Source: Pistacia vera (taxonomy: Eukaryota > Streptophyta > Magnoliopsida > Sapindales > Anacardiaceae). Taken from it: DNA of 64,000 nucleotides. The stretch covers positions 558,001 through 622,000 of the forward strand of contig NW_022195716.1 of NCBI RefSeq assembly GCF_008641045.1, given 5' to 3'. Below the pieces are notes generated by a model, which worked only from the letters and a program-made list of their open reading frames with translations, was not told the DNA's origin and searched no databases. How positions within the stretch are numbered: position 1 is the first letter of the stretch; each line of letters starts with the position of its first letter. Positions 11,150 through 23,815 of this stretch are shown here, in pieces. Both the position numbers and the translations under genes were made by a program.

Positions 11150-12035
11150 CATTTTTTGTTTGATTGTTAAGTAATAAAAATTAAAGATTACCCATTTTGC
11201 TCTTAATTAAATACCATTTCAGATACAATTGCCCTCAAATGTCTACCAAATAATAATCACCTAGACCCCCTTCATTTGAGAATTTAGCTAAAACACCTTA
11301 TCCATAAAAAGTTTAAAAATTAACAAAGTACCCCCAGCCACCAAAGACCATCACCGGCCGCCAACAACCACTGCCGACCACCCGCAATAATTGTCAAATT
11401 GACGCACGACCAGCAGGATCTGGCTGACCATGCGTCGATCTGGCTATTTCCGACCAGATCGAAGGCCAAAAGCGGCCAAATCGCCATGGATCTGGCTAGA
11501 AACAGTCATAATAGATCTGGTCGTTTTTTACCAAATCCACGTGGATTTGGACGGAAATAACCAAATCGCCATGGATTTGGTCGAAATGGTCAGATCCACG
11601 GTGATCTAGCTGTTTTTGGCCTTCGATCTGGCCGAAAACAGTCAAAACGGGCATGGCTAACTAGATCTCACTGGTCGTGCGCCATTTTGGTGATAATGCC
11701 GACCGACGGTGGTGGCCGGCGGTCGGCAGTGGTCTTGGGTGGCTGGGGGTATTTTGTTAAAATGTAAACTTTGTTGATGGGGTGTTTTAGCTAAATTCTC
11801 AAATATAGGAGGTTAAAAGGAATTTAATTAAATAATAATGATACTAAAAAGGAAGGGCAATTCAATAAAAGCCTTTGTCGATAAGATTTTATTCTTTCCA
11901 ACCAAACATCTTAATTATTTATACCCACTAATCTAACCAAACATATTGATATAACATTCCCTCGTAATCTTCAAGATAATTTACTGGGTGGTAATCCTAC
12001 ATTTTCAACAATAAAGCATTCTCCGAACCAAACGC
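11150..12035. mobile_element. long-inverted-repeat (foldback) MITE with gatctgg-rich core, copy 1
   Basis: The arms pair over well over 100 bp. On the left, agaatttagctaaaacacc and acaaagtacccccagccacc are the inverse of ggctgggggtattttgtt and ggtgttttagctaaattctc on the right. The core (11390-11690) is built from imperfect direct and inverted gatctggnc/ccagatc repeats. The right end reads ccaaacgcaccc, the inverse of the gtgcgtttgg start typical of many plant MITEs. The same family occurs at 32870-33760 and 62354-63299. Confidence 0.7.
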
Positions 12036-12137
12036 ACCCATAATGTTAATTGCAAGGTTTTTTAAACTTGTGGAAAAGTTTGAGGTGTTAAGAAATAAGC
12101 TATTTCTCAAAGAGGAATTTAGAATTAAGAACCCCTA

Positions 12138-12593
12138 AACAAGGCGAGATTATCATAGACTACCCTTAAGATTTCTAAATTTATCATTCGGATGACAATT
12201 TTTGCATTTTTTACCATAGACTATCCTCAAAGTTTGAAATTGTATCACGGATACTTTTTTGCCATAACTTTTTTATGTTGTCATTTGTAGTAAATGTGTG
12301 AAATGGTAACTTTGGTGTTATAAGAAAGTGTTAGAGTAAAATGGTAAGTTTAATCTTATTAGAAAGTATTCTGCAAACCTAACGACAAAATGACGGGGTT
12401 AGTGCAAAGGGGTAAAAAAAAAATAAATAAATAAAAAAAAAATAATTCCTTTGAGGGTCCATTTGATGACAAAAAGGGGTATTCATGATATGGTTTCAGA
12501 CTTTGAAGGTAATCAATGATAAAAGCGTGAAAGTTATCATCCAATTGATAAATTTGAAAACATGGCCTATGGTAATCTCCCCTAAACTGGAGG
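12138..12593. mobile_element. second foldback MITE, copy 1
   Basis: The left arm (cccctaaacaaggcgagat and on through gatttctaaatttatcatt) is the imperfect inverse of the right arm, which ends ctatggtaatctcccct. The inner arms also pair (tcatagactatcctcaaag with ctttgaaggtaatcaatga). It has no coding content and lies about 150 bp upstream of the gene block. The copy-3 equivalent is about 33855-34305. Confidence 0.65.
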
Positions 12594-12906
12594 TACGACC
12601 CCCAACCTCATCCTCATTCCCTTAGCCCCCACCTTAGCATCGCTTATTATTTATAGATTTTTATTTTATGCTTTATGTATTCCAAATAAATATAGGTTAA
12701 ATAAGTCTAAAACTAAAAATTGCAATAAATAGGAGGGTATTTATTGTCACTTTCGTGAAACGGTTCCATCCTTAACTCTCTCACAAGAATAAAAAACAAA
12801 ACCAACAAACTAAAGCTAAAATGAAAAGCACCCTTTTTCTCTTTCAAACATCAAAGCACGTGCTTGTGAAATCAATTTCTCACTCCCGCACGCTCTGTCA
12901 ACAGTG

Positions 12907-15900
12907 ATGGCTGCTGCTCTGCTTTCTCATCCCAGGCACTCTCTCTCCCTCGCAGCTCATAAAAAGCTTCAATTTTTCACTTCAACACCACCTTCAGGTA
13001 ACTTTCTTACTGTTTTTTAATGTGATCCTAATGGTGAAATTTTTAATGAAACTTTGAGGGATTTCTAATGAAATTCGAAGTGGGTTTGTGTTGGGGAGTG
13101 TTAAAATTTGTTGATTGTTGCAGGAGTGCCTTTGGTGGGCAAGAAGGGAAATGGGTTTGGAAAATTGTTGATGGCAAGAGCAAATTCTACATCTGTTGTT
13201 TTGGATGACAATAAGAAGAAAAGTAACAATCCCATTATTGTCATTGATAATTATGACAGTTTCACTTACAATCTTTGCCAGGTTTGGTCTCTTTTTTATT
13301 TGTTTCTTAATGGCGAATTTTTTTTTGTTTTTTTCCATTTGAATGGTTGTTTGTGTAATATATGTATTTTACATGGGCCAAATGTTTGAGTTTAATAGCC
13401 ATGATTTGGTGAATGTTGCTGGGAATTGAAATTCATTTGTAACCGTATTATATTTTAAAGTTCTATTTTTTCTATAGTCTACAAATTATTGGTTTTAATT
13501 ATTTGAAGTTTCTCTATATGGTCCCATGCGCCTTTTAATTTTTACTGAACTTCTAAGGAAATTCTGGTAGAATGCTGCTATTAGTTATGTTTATTGTCAT
13601 AATTTGTAAAAGTTCAGGCGTAATGTGTTTTGAGACAATTTCTTTACCATATATTTTTCTTGGTTATTCTCTTTCTCCCTCTCTCATATTCTATTAATAG
13701 ATCAAAACTTATTTTCTGATACTTTTTCCTATGATTTTGAAGTACATGGGAGAGTTGGGGTGTCATTTTGAGGTTTACCGGAATGATGAGTTGACTGTGG
13801 ATGAGCTAAAGAAGTAAGAACTTGTGCTTTGGCAAATACATTATAGTTGCCTATCTCCTAGATTAGTTCTTTGGTCTGACCAATTAATTATGTGTATCAT
13901 GCAATTGGTGTTGACTATTTTATTACTTATTATAGGGAAAATCCAAGAGGAGTGCTTATTTCCCCTGGACCAGGTAATTATATTTTTAAATGTATTCTGT
14001 TTAACTATATGCACCAACATTCCCACTAGTAAAAGAAAAAAGTTGAAGATTGTCATACTCCATGTCCTATATGTAGGTGCACCCCAAGATTCTGGAATAT
14101 CATTGCAGACTGTTTTGGAGCTAGGACCTACTGTGCCTTTATTTGGTGTGTGTATGGGTTTGCAATGCATTGGAGAGGCTTTTGGAGGTGAGTCTTCTGG
14201 GATGTGTAAAGCTCTTAAACCTTGTTTCATGTTGCATATATTTTTACATGATGTACTACCTTTCTATATGACATGGAAAAATAGATTGAGCAATCTAGTG
14301 CTTCTAATTTATTGTTGCTGCTAAGATACTTGCATGCTGGTCTCTAATCATTTGGTTCTGATGTGTTTTAGGGAAGATTGTGCGATCTCCTCTAGGTGTC
14401 ATGCATGGAAAAAGTTCTCTTGTATATTATGATGAGAAGGGGGAGGATGGCTTGTTCACTGGATTATCAAAGTATGTGAGCATTTCCTTCTGCAACATTC
14501 AGTAATCTTCATAATAAAATGTGTTAGATCCACTTCCTATGTATAATTTTGCTATTAGAGTATGTCCTTTTTCTTATCAAAACTGTTAACTAGAGACATC
14601 TTAATGTCTTTTTATGCTAAGTACCAGATTGTTTGCTGGGTGTATAATCAGCTAACCCATGGCTCCTTGCCTTCATTTTTGCCACTTTTTCAGTCTCCCT
14701 TCCTCCAGAATTTCATCTGTAGGATTTTTTATATGGTTAGGAATCTTGTAGGGATGTATGCGCCTTTTTGAACATCTCAAAATTTGTACTCAGCCTAGCA
14801 TGAAACTTCTTAAAGTAGGTTATAGTATGTTTGATAGGTTCCTAGATTTGGAGCTTGGTTCTCGTTTAGCAAAGAAGGTCATTTTTTTTAGTGGTCTATA
14901 TGTTCTTTTTATTTGCAGGTGTTAAAAATCATTGATTTACTAGTGAATATTCTGTCAGTTTTTTAGCAACATGCTTATAGGGCATGCAATATTTTATGTC
15001 AAGAGTAACATTGCCAGTAATGACAGCAACTTGTGTCACTCATCTAATTGATGACTTGATGATCCATTGCTTATAGCTCTGTATTTGCCTAGATCGATTT
15101 GATGATATAACTTGGACCTTATTGCCATATAGTTTGTCCTTGAGAACAGCTCAGTTTGCTAACTCTATGTTGTGAGATAATATTAGTATTTTACCTTTAC
15201 CGATTACTATATGCAGTGTTAGGGAATAATTGAGAAGCTTTTTGCACAGTTTGATTCTAGTTTTTGATTAAAAAAAAAGCAAAAATCTAATTACCATATG
15301 CATTTTCGTTATCAATAATTACACTGTAGGAAATAGCAGTAGGATTAAAATATGAAAAAAAGTAAAAAAAAATTCCTCAGATGTGCTTAGATCATTATGT
15401 CTTCAATAGTCAAGTTTTTAATAACAATAACATCTTCAGTTCTTGCTTGCATGCATTCTGTGAGAGATGATATGGTATTAAATTTGCTTAATTTCTAATT
15501 GTCTTATTCCCTCTAAAGATAAATTGGAAAAAAATTTATCATCAGAATTTTTTTATTGAAGTTGATAATTTTTATTCAAAACTTAAGAAGCAAGCAGAGA
15601 TATATGCCTGAGACACTAGGTGCAGTAAAACCTGGCCATTTAAAATAGATAAGGCTCTGAATTCTAGGCTAGATGCAACTTAACAATAGAGCCAGGCTTG
15701 TGTATTAGTCTCTGTGCTGTCAGGGCTCTGAAAATTGGCTTAGCTTGGTTGACAAAATGTATCAACGTGCCGAATTGGTTTTCTAATGACAATCTATACC
15801 TATATTTTCTATCTTCATCTTGTCTTTCTATTATATAAATGAACTCTTTTATTTTATTTTAAGTGGAAATGTATTTTGAGGCAGTAATTTACCATTATGT

Positions 15901-16957
15901 AACCTTTTTTCTGTTTATTAATTTTTTCACTTACATGATAGCAATGGTAGATATTTTTATTATTTACTTCTGTGTACCTTTCCAGTCCTTTCACAGCAGG
16001 TAGATATCACAGCCTTGTGATTGAAACAGAAAGCTTTCCTAGTGTGCTTGAGGTTACGGCATGGACGGAAGATGGCTAATATGGCTGCTCGTCACAAGAA
16101 CATAAGCATCTTCTGGTAAAACACTGTTCTCTTTTATAACTTTAAAGTTATTTATATCCAACTAGAAGAGATGATGAGAAGTTTCTGGTATTGGGGAATG
16201 ATGTCTTTGTGTTAGGGAATAAGTGACAACAAATATAATGATTGTGTTAGTAAATGTGAAATCTTATAGTTTGAATACGTGATTACCTTCCCTGCTTATT
16301 CCTTTCCCATGTCTTCCTCGGTTTGTACTCTTTTCTGGTCTATTTTTGGTTGAATATAAGTTTTTGCTTGGTTGTGACATCTAATAAATTAGGCCATAAT
16401 GCATATCTTCCACAATGGGATGGGAAGTTGACTGATTAACTGTTAGTCCACATGAATGACTATATAACAAAATCTACATGAGGGTGACATAAAGAAGTGA
16501 TTTGTTAGAAACAATCATTCTCCTTAGGTTAATATAGGGATTATTGACACGTATACTGAAAGGCACTGATATTGTAAATTGAAGATTGTATATACTACAT
16601 CCCAGAGATGTGTTTTTTGTTGAATCGTTATTAAACACATTTTCCCCACTAGCTTTCATTTGCCAAATCATAGTTTTCTTGCCAGATGATATTTAATCCT
16701 ATATGGCTTGTATCATCATATTGTGCCAAAGATATTCTCAAAAACATCATTCAGTTCCCATAAAATATTTTTTTCTCTTTACATTTTTCTTAGTCTAACC
16801 ATAAGCGCAAATGGATACTACAATCGTAACTAAGTTGCAAAAATCTTGCAGGGAGTTTCAGTTCATCCTGAAAGCATTATAACCGCAGAAGGCAAGACAA
16901 TTGTTCAAAATTTCATCAACTGATAGAAAAGAGGAGGCAGCTGAATCCCAGAACTAG
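12907..16957 (+). CDS. ASB1: anthranilate synthase beta subunit, plastid type, copy 1 (3' part disrupted)
   Basis: Eight exons: 12907-12997, 13124-13281, 13743-13813, 13936-13973, 14077-14187, 14372-14471, 15986-16115 and 16852-16957. All phases match copy 3 through exon 6. The product is the glutamine amidotransferase (GATase 1) that feeds ammonia to the alpha subunit in chloroplast tryptophan synthesis. Visible features are a serine-rich transit peptide (about residues 1-50), VIDNYDSFTYNL, SPGPGAPQDSG and FGVCMGLQCIGEAFGG with the nucleophile Cys145. In exon 7 a missing G turns the frame into a TAA at 16077-16079, after Gly220, so the downstream HPES His/Glu pair is lost. Exon 8 has compensating T gain/loss and an early TGA at 16921. 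Exons 7-8 lie in a zone of single-base indels, so the stop may be a sequencing error. The upstream G-box-like cacgtg is at 12857-12862. Confidence 0.75.
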
Positions 16958-18063
16958 AGACATAATGAGCAGCACTTAATCTAGCATGTATCTTAATATG
17001 CTATTAAAAAGTTGAAGTTAGTGTGGCATTTTCCCTCCGATTGCCTCAATTTATTTATATATAAATAAACCTTTTCCTTTGAAAATATATTTCAAAAGTT
17101 ATGCTCCCATCTCTGCTGCAATTATGTGTCTCTTGAGATTTGAAAGCAATTGTTCTGGGTTTTTAGGCCTTATTATTGAAGATAAAATAAAGCAAAAGTA
17201 GATAACATTACTTGGTGGCCAAATTTAACATTTTCTTTTAAATGAATTATGACAAAGCAATTCAATTCAAGTTGCAATCATCTATAAGTTAGCAAAAAAA
17301 TAATGAAAGGCTTATGGATAGTGGTTGTGCTTTTCCATGAATTCTGTGACAAAAATGAAAAGCCTTGCGGATAAGTAACTATCATGAATTGCAATCTAAA
17401 AGATTTGTTGGTTAAAATTTATTTTTATTTTTTTAAAATTTCTGGGTTTTGAGTTCCAGTTCAAAGGTGGCTGGCTAGAAAAAGAAAGTGTAGTGATGTA
17501 GAAATGTTCAACTAATTCTTCAAGATTTTTATCTCCTTAAAGCATGACCACATGGTGTGAATTTTGCAATTCATTAACCCCAAGAACCCTGATTTTCAAG
17601 CGACTTTCATGAAGATCATGGGAATAGTTTTTTTCAAACCTTTCATCAGGGTTATTTTATTTTTTATAAATAGTTTTTGTGGATTATTATCACACACACC
17701 CAAATTACCAAAGGGCCAGATATTCTTGATTTGGATTAAACCCACTCTATAAGAAAATTACACAAAATAAATGTGAGGTTTAATTAAGTAGAAAAATCAG
17801 ATGAGTGCCGTAAAAGGCAAATTTTTAATATTGTTGATTTAAATAAGTTATTGAATTACTTGCCAAATAACATAGACAAACAAAAGCCCAATCTCAGCAG
17901 CTAATAATATGTGGGGTTAATATTGGTTTATTAGTCTTTACTGAAAATGACAATTACATTTTATGCTTGCTACTTTATCTTTTTTGGCACCTTTCACCAA
18001 AATTTTTTCTCCATTGGCAGCCCTTTAAGGCACAGATTATCTAATCTCTTACAATTTTTCCTT

Positions 18064-18094
<31 letters not shown>

Positions 18095-18805
18095 GGTTCT
18101 TTGAAATGTGGAAGAAATAAAAGCATTGTAATATATTTTGTAGACTTGACATGTGAAAATAGGTCCCATGTCTTGTGGTTTGCCCACCACTACATTACAA
18201 GTTATCATAATTTAACTTAATAACTTCAAAATATTCTTTCCATCAAAAGACAAAAATTCTTATAAACTTAAACCATTGATTCACTTGTTAAGACCAAACA
18301 AAAATTTTTCAAATCCAACTGACTCATCCATTCCCTATTCCAACTAATAGTTGACAAAAGGTCCTCTAAACATGACAAAGTTTCACCTTATAATATTTAC
18401 ACATTTTATATTTTTATCAATTTAAACAATAACAAATGAATGCTACAATACCTACACATTTCTAAAAACTAACTCCCATGCTAATTATATATATTTATTC
18501 AACCCATGAGGGTGTTCATAAGAGTACAGAAAATTATCACAGAATTCAATAACTTTCAAATTAAAAAAAAAAAAAAAAAAATACCAACATCATCAATGAT
18601 AAATCAAAACGTAAGAACTATAAACATACCCACCACCACCATCCATCAACCATAGAATTAAAGAAAACTCTCTTATCACCCTCAATAAAATCCCTTCTGT
18701 GCCTTCTATCTCCCTGTCTACTACACAAATAACTTTATCCCAACTAAATCAAACTCAAGGACCATAATATGACCTATCATAAATATAAATTTGTACCAGC
18801 TTTTG
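16958..18805. other. convergent intergenic region of copy 1
   Basis: It holds the 3' ends of both genes, an AT-rich spacer, and a poly-T run of about 30 (18066-18095) where copies 2 and 3 have eight T. A 22-24 bp stretch present in copies 2 and 3 near 18180 is missing here, between ttgc repeats. No gene seen. Confidence 0.6.
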
Positions 18806-20636
18806 TCAAATGCATCAGTGGACCGGCTAGCGTGGCTTCGATGTGGTGTTTGCCGTGGCGGCGTCGACCGCCCTCCAAATGTAACTGGATCATAGCTTTG
18901 AGGCTTCAGCTTCAAGGGGAATAATCACACACTCGGAAAGGAACTTGTATCGAATTTGGTCATAGCAATAGGAATACGTCATATGTTTCCTCCTAAGTTG
19001 TCCATTTTAATTCTTTGCGATGGGGTAACACCAGTAGGGATGAGTCTGGTTAGATCGCACTGATGATGTTTGTTCCATGGGATCGCCTGCACAGCCATAG
19101 GATGAAGTTGGAGAACTCCGTGACATAAGGGGCGTATTTGTAATTCACTCTATATTGGCCACCATTGGTAGCCCAATCAGACCATCCCAATTGTTGCATA
19201 CAAACATTGGCTTAGAAGGAAAATCCCCTCCCATTGATTCTGTTCTCTTTAACTTCTCTAATGGGAATATTGTCTACATAAAATCTGCCACAGAAAAGCA
19301 TACCACATAAGAAATATAACACATAAATCATCAAAGCACAAAAAGAATTAAATCCAAAACATCCAACATGCTGATTCTTTAGATATCATTCAGTTCAGAC
19401 TTTCGCATTCATGCCCACAAATACAGCAGTGACCACTAGTATCACTAACATTGAATTGATGTTTTGTTAATTCACAAATGATATACCATGGTGAAGGAAA
19501 GAGGATCTCGTGAAGCAAAATGAAAGTGAAAGGTCACTGTTAAAATAAACTCTTGTCACTGTTAAATAAACCCTGAACATGAAACTCTAGAACTTCAATC
19601 TAATATCTAATCCTACCCATAGCTATTGCTTGAAAGCAAACAGAGGATTGTTAAAATTAGTTAGAAAATTAAGGAAAAGTGGTATTGATAAAACAGGGGA
19701 TGCAATAATTGGAAGAACAGAGCACATGCTGTAAGAACCACAAACTTTCCTGAAAAAGAAACTCCAGATACAAAAACAACATACAAGAGCATCATGTCAT
19801 ATCTCAAATCTTAAATTCCATGCCGTTTAAGGATGGACATTATGACTGAAATTTTGTTAAAAAAACAAAAGAATGGTGGCGAATGCTTACATGATCTGAA
19901 TCAGTCCAGAGAATACTATAATGATGGAATCATCGGAAGATCAAACCAAGATTGTATCTTTCTTCTCTGCCTACACTGGTGCTTCCATTGCCATAAATAT
20001 TTGTTTGAATTCTCCAATCTTGCCTCTTATTGTTACCCAAGAACTCAAAGTCTACTCATCATGGTTTCTTCTCAAATATGTCGCCATTTGACATCTGCAA
20101 CCAAATTTTAAAACTTTGTCCAGAAAGCAAAATTTGCATGATCCCATCTGGTTATGTCAAGAACCTTGTTGAGAACGTAAACTTTTTTAAGTAAGAGAGT
20201 TGCAGAACCAGAGGATTGAGAAGAGAAAATAATATTTTAGAAATTTAAAAAAAAAATAGAAATATAGAGAAGAGAAACTCACATAGAAGCAACAACAATT
20301 CCAGCCTATAATCTGATGGAATTAATTGAAGTACTGAAGAACCCATGAAGATAAAGATCCTGTGACACAAATCCAAACCTGTAAAACAAACAAAAACTTG
20401 TAAAAACCACAAAACAAAGAAAGAAAAAGAAAAGAGCACAGGAAAAAAAAAAAAAAAAAAAAACCAAAACCTGTGGATTCATCTAAATTAAATGAACAGA
20501 TTTTCCATCTTTATGAACAACAAGATTATCATTTCCGAACAAATGTGTTAGCCTCCATCAAAGAGTACAAGAGGGGGCTTTTGTGAAACCCGAGAAGCCA
20601 AACAAGAAGGGGAGAAGACAAAGAGAGAAGAACCAT
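18806..20636 (-). pseudogene. xyloglucan endotransglucosylase/hydrolase, copy 1, frameshifted
   Basis: Four exons at the same splice sites as copy 3: about 20471-20636, 20283-20378, 19891-20094 and 18806-19284. Every exon is shorter than its copy-3 counterpart through scattered 1-2 base losses. One is a missing T within the catalytic HDEIDFEFLG codons (about 20053), and there are several losses around 19160-19200 in exon 4. The protein as written is not readable beyond short stretches. Splice sites are intact, which fits either recent decay or uncorrected read errors. The TATA-like stretch upstream is weaker than in copy 3 (catatagaaa instead of catatatataa). Confidence 0.75.
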
Positions 20637-21835
20637 TTGAGAAGGAGGAGACCCCATCCTGGACTATTTTTTTCCGAGTATGGAATGAACTGTTGAATGT
20701 GTTGTTTCAATTCATATAGAAAATGAATGATTTTTTTTTTTTTTTTTTTTGAGTTTTTTTAGAAAATATGTGAAACGAAATTGTGTGAATATGAATAATA
20801 GGAACAAGAAAGAGGAGTGTTGGAAAGGAAAGGAATATCATCTCTGTACAGCTAGCTCTGAGTGTGAAGAGAATAAGTTAGAGAGGCCTGATTATAGAGA
20901 TGAAAGACAAGAGTTGTATTGTTTTTTAAATTAAATTTTTATTATCTTCAACTTTTACTCCTTTTTGTCTTTTGTTTTGGTTTTTCTTAAATATTTATCT
21001 GAAATCTCCTCAACCAAAAAAGTTAAAAACCCATGTCTTATTTATTTTTATCATCACCTTTAAGAAACTCATTTTAATTTCAAAATTCAAACATTCCACA
21101 CAATATAAATGCAACTATACAAATATTATTAAATTTTCAAATTAATAACAAATATTCTTCATAATATTTCATATTTATAAATAAAAATAATTGTGAAAAT
21201 AACTAGTTAATATCATGAATTTATTGTAAGAGGGATGAAATAAATATATAACTAAACACAATCTTATTTAATAACAAATTTTAATTGGAAACTATATATT
21301 CATCAATGTAAACTAGTATATAATTTAAATCAAACAGTAGGATTTAACTTTAAATAATTATTGCAATTTAGTTAAAAATCTTTTGATTATATTAGTAAAC
21401 ATATATTCCATGTATAAAATGAAAAATAAAACATTTTTCATGTATGATTATCATCAAATTGTTCATTGTAATGATGAATAGGTGAAGATCATGAAGATGT
21501 AAATTAATTAATTATAAATTTTGAAATAAAATGAAAGATAATCATACCAATGGAAATTATTTCTTTAATAATAATTTTAGTAGTCACTTTATCCCTCCTC
21601 CAAGACTTTGAAATATTAAATCAAAAAAGCTTGGAAATCAAACTTTCTAGTCTTCAAAGAGGGATAAAGTACCCAAAATTATAATAATCAAAATTAGAAA
21701 GTAGAGGACAATAGTGATTGTGGAAGTAGCACAATACAAGAAAGTATACATCATTAGGGGTAAAAATAATGATTTATAGACTTTTGGGGCCGAAAAGAGC
21801 TTCTCCTTTAGTATGTCTTTCAATAAAGGGTGATG

Positions 21836-21963
21836 CTTTGGGTACTAATGGATGAGTACTAATATGTGTATTAACTAAAGCATAGTATCCGTACTATGCG
21901 CATAGTACGGGTATTATGCTTTAGTTAGTACACATATTAGTACTCATCCATTAGTACCCAAAG
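21836..21963. repeat. 128-bp near-perfect hairpin (foldback MITE), copy 1
   Basis: Arms of 64 bp pair around the centre at 21899/21900 with only about three mismatches and no loop. The outer ends are ctttgggtactaatgg and ccattagtacccaaag; the centre is gtactatgcgcatagtac. Transcription through it would give a long double-stranded stem, a possible small-RNA source. An almost identical copy lies at 43623-43750. Confidence 0.9.
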
Positions 21964-23261
21964 TATTATTCTTAAATAAATATTATCAAAATCAAACCAA
22001 AACCCAAAATGGTTTAGTGGGTCCGGGTCGGCCGTTGGGTGCGTTGGAGCCCCTCGCCGCCCCGTTTCAGGTTATCCATTGATGCCCTCGTTGACCCTCA
22101 AAATTACTATTCAATAGTTTTTTGGCCTATTTATCTATTCATTTTTTTAATTATTTAAACTATAAATTTATATTCTATTTATTTTTTGGTAATAGAATAA
22201 TAACATTTAAGGTCAATATTTTTAATTATACTGTAATACTTTTCAAAACTATTGATAATAAATTTTCAAAATTGTTTAAAACTAAATATTAGATTTTAAA
22301 TAAAATCATTTTTTATATAAATAAACTGATTGGATATGATAATGAAAGAATTAAATGGAACAAAAAGCGAAAGCGGAAGGGCTATTAATGGAACAAAAAG
22401 TGAACGCTCCCATCAAACGAAAATCTCGTGGGCCAATCATCAAACTTGGGCGCCCGGGCACTTGACACGGATTTCTCACGTGGCTCGTTTTCAGCTATGC
22501 TCTTTATGTCTGTTCTTCCTCCCATGCTTTTTTTACTTTTTTACCCAAAATTCATATTTCTTTTCATGTGTTCTGTCAACAGTAATTTTTTCACTTTTAT
22601 CATTATTATTTTTAACTTTGAATTCAGGGAAATATTAGTAAAAAATAAAAATAAAAAAAATTATTTTTACATATTAAATTTAAGATTTGATTAATATATT
22701 ATTTGTTTTAACTTAAAATTTTGAAAAATACCCATTTTATTAGTTTATTATTTTAATAGTATGTTCATTTTTATTTTTATTTAGGTTTTTAAAATTTATT
22801 TTATTGTTTTATTTATTCCTCTTGATTTGTGGGTACAGATGTTATCCTAGTCTCTACACCGCAACAGTGAGTTTCTGAGCTGACGTGACCTCTTGTCTCC
22901 TCCCCGTCAGCACCTCCTAGCCGTTGGCCCATCTGGGTCCCATTCAGATATGCCGCAATTAATGGGCCAAGCGTACCACGTTAACGCCGTTAATTATGGA
23001 GCTCAGTCCGATATCTCAATCCCCTTTAAAGTTTGTCTTGTACAACGTCCGTCGAGAAAGGCGTCACTTTTTGTGGGCTCCACTTTTTACGCGTTTATTA
23101 AATTAAAATAATTTATCGACTTTGTTAATTTTTTAACTTATAGGGAAAAGTGCACACTGCCTGGGAAAGGACACAACGGTAATCTGAACTATGCTGTCGA
23201 GTGAGGTGTATGTTAGAATTAAAAGGGAAGGAGGTGGCTAACGTACGCATGAGGTGAATCT

Positions 23262-23286
23262 CCATGCATGCATGCATGCATGCATG
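23262..23286. repeat. (atgc)n microsatellite
   Basis: About six catg/atgc tetranucleotide repeats inside block C. The equivalent repeat in copy 3 is at about 45041-45065. Confidence 0.85.
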
Positions 23287-23815
23287 GGAACTTTTACTGA
23301 TCGAGAGATCCCGAGGTTGCATTGAGGATGATGCTAATGCTGATCTATGAGTTGAATTTTCTATACAATAATCAGAATCCCAAGAAGTAGATTCTCTAGC
23401 CAATCTCAGCCGTTTATTATCAATAATTTTTCAGTTTTAACCCAAGTGAGTAACTTTGTTCTTTCAGTAGGTAAATCTTTTGTCAGATTTGTATTTTAGG
23501 TGATACGACAATTAAGTGCATAATTACAGATAAATTATATTAATTAACTTTTTTTTTTTTTTTGTGGGTTTTGAAATAATTTATTTAAAAAATTGAAAAA
23601 TAGTTTTATTTCAAAATTTCAACACGGATTAGACCAAATTTCCAAAGTGAACTTGTCACTTTCGTGAAACGGTTCCATCCTTACTCTCTCACAAGAATAA
23701 AAACAAAACCAACAAACTAAAGCTAAACAAATGAAAGGCACCTTTTTTCTCTTTCAAACATAAAAGCACGTGCTGTGAAATCAATTTCTCACTCCCTCAC
23801 GCTCTGTCAACAGTA

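Larger units (their letters stand above)
20940..23650. other. gene-free block C, copy 1
   Basis: AT-rich DNA beyond the 5' end of XTH copy 1. Apart from the hairpin at 21836-21963 and the atgc run near 23263-23285 I see no coding structure. A GC-richer patch at 22340-22500 and 22850-23080 contains ccaat, cacgtggc and tgacgtgac motifs and could be a former promoter. The open frames in it lack family resemblance, and the copy in block C of copy 3 carries the same ones. Confidence 0.5.
10320..23652. repeat. segmental duplication, copy 1 (blocks A-B-C)
   Basis: Block A (10320-12743), gene block B (12744-21153) and block C (21154-23652) match 32033-45424 in the same order and orientation. Substitutions are scattered and there are few indels, apart from 15.7-21.0 kb where single-base indels are frequent. 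Total 13333 bp against 13392 bp in copy 3. Ends were set by where the alignments read by eye stop. Confidence 0.85.

Noticed and set aside
10490..11152. 220-codon minus-strand frame
   Set aside because: Made of a GA/CT-rich run and hAT subterminal repeats; low-complexity by-product.
13841..14230. Long minus-strand open frame over the beta-subunit exons (also 24787-25125 and 35555-35944)
   Set aside because: It is the reverse shadow of exons 4-5 of the + strand gene, repeated in all copies because the DNA is duplicated.
22330..22638. 102-codon open frame in block C, identical at 44108-44416
   Set aside because: Conservation follows from the duplication alone; composition is poor and it has no domain, splice context or family resemblance.
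23125..23403. 92-codon minus-strand frame in block C (also 44903-45181)
   Set aside because: It runs through the atgc microsatellite and shows no protein-like constraint.
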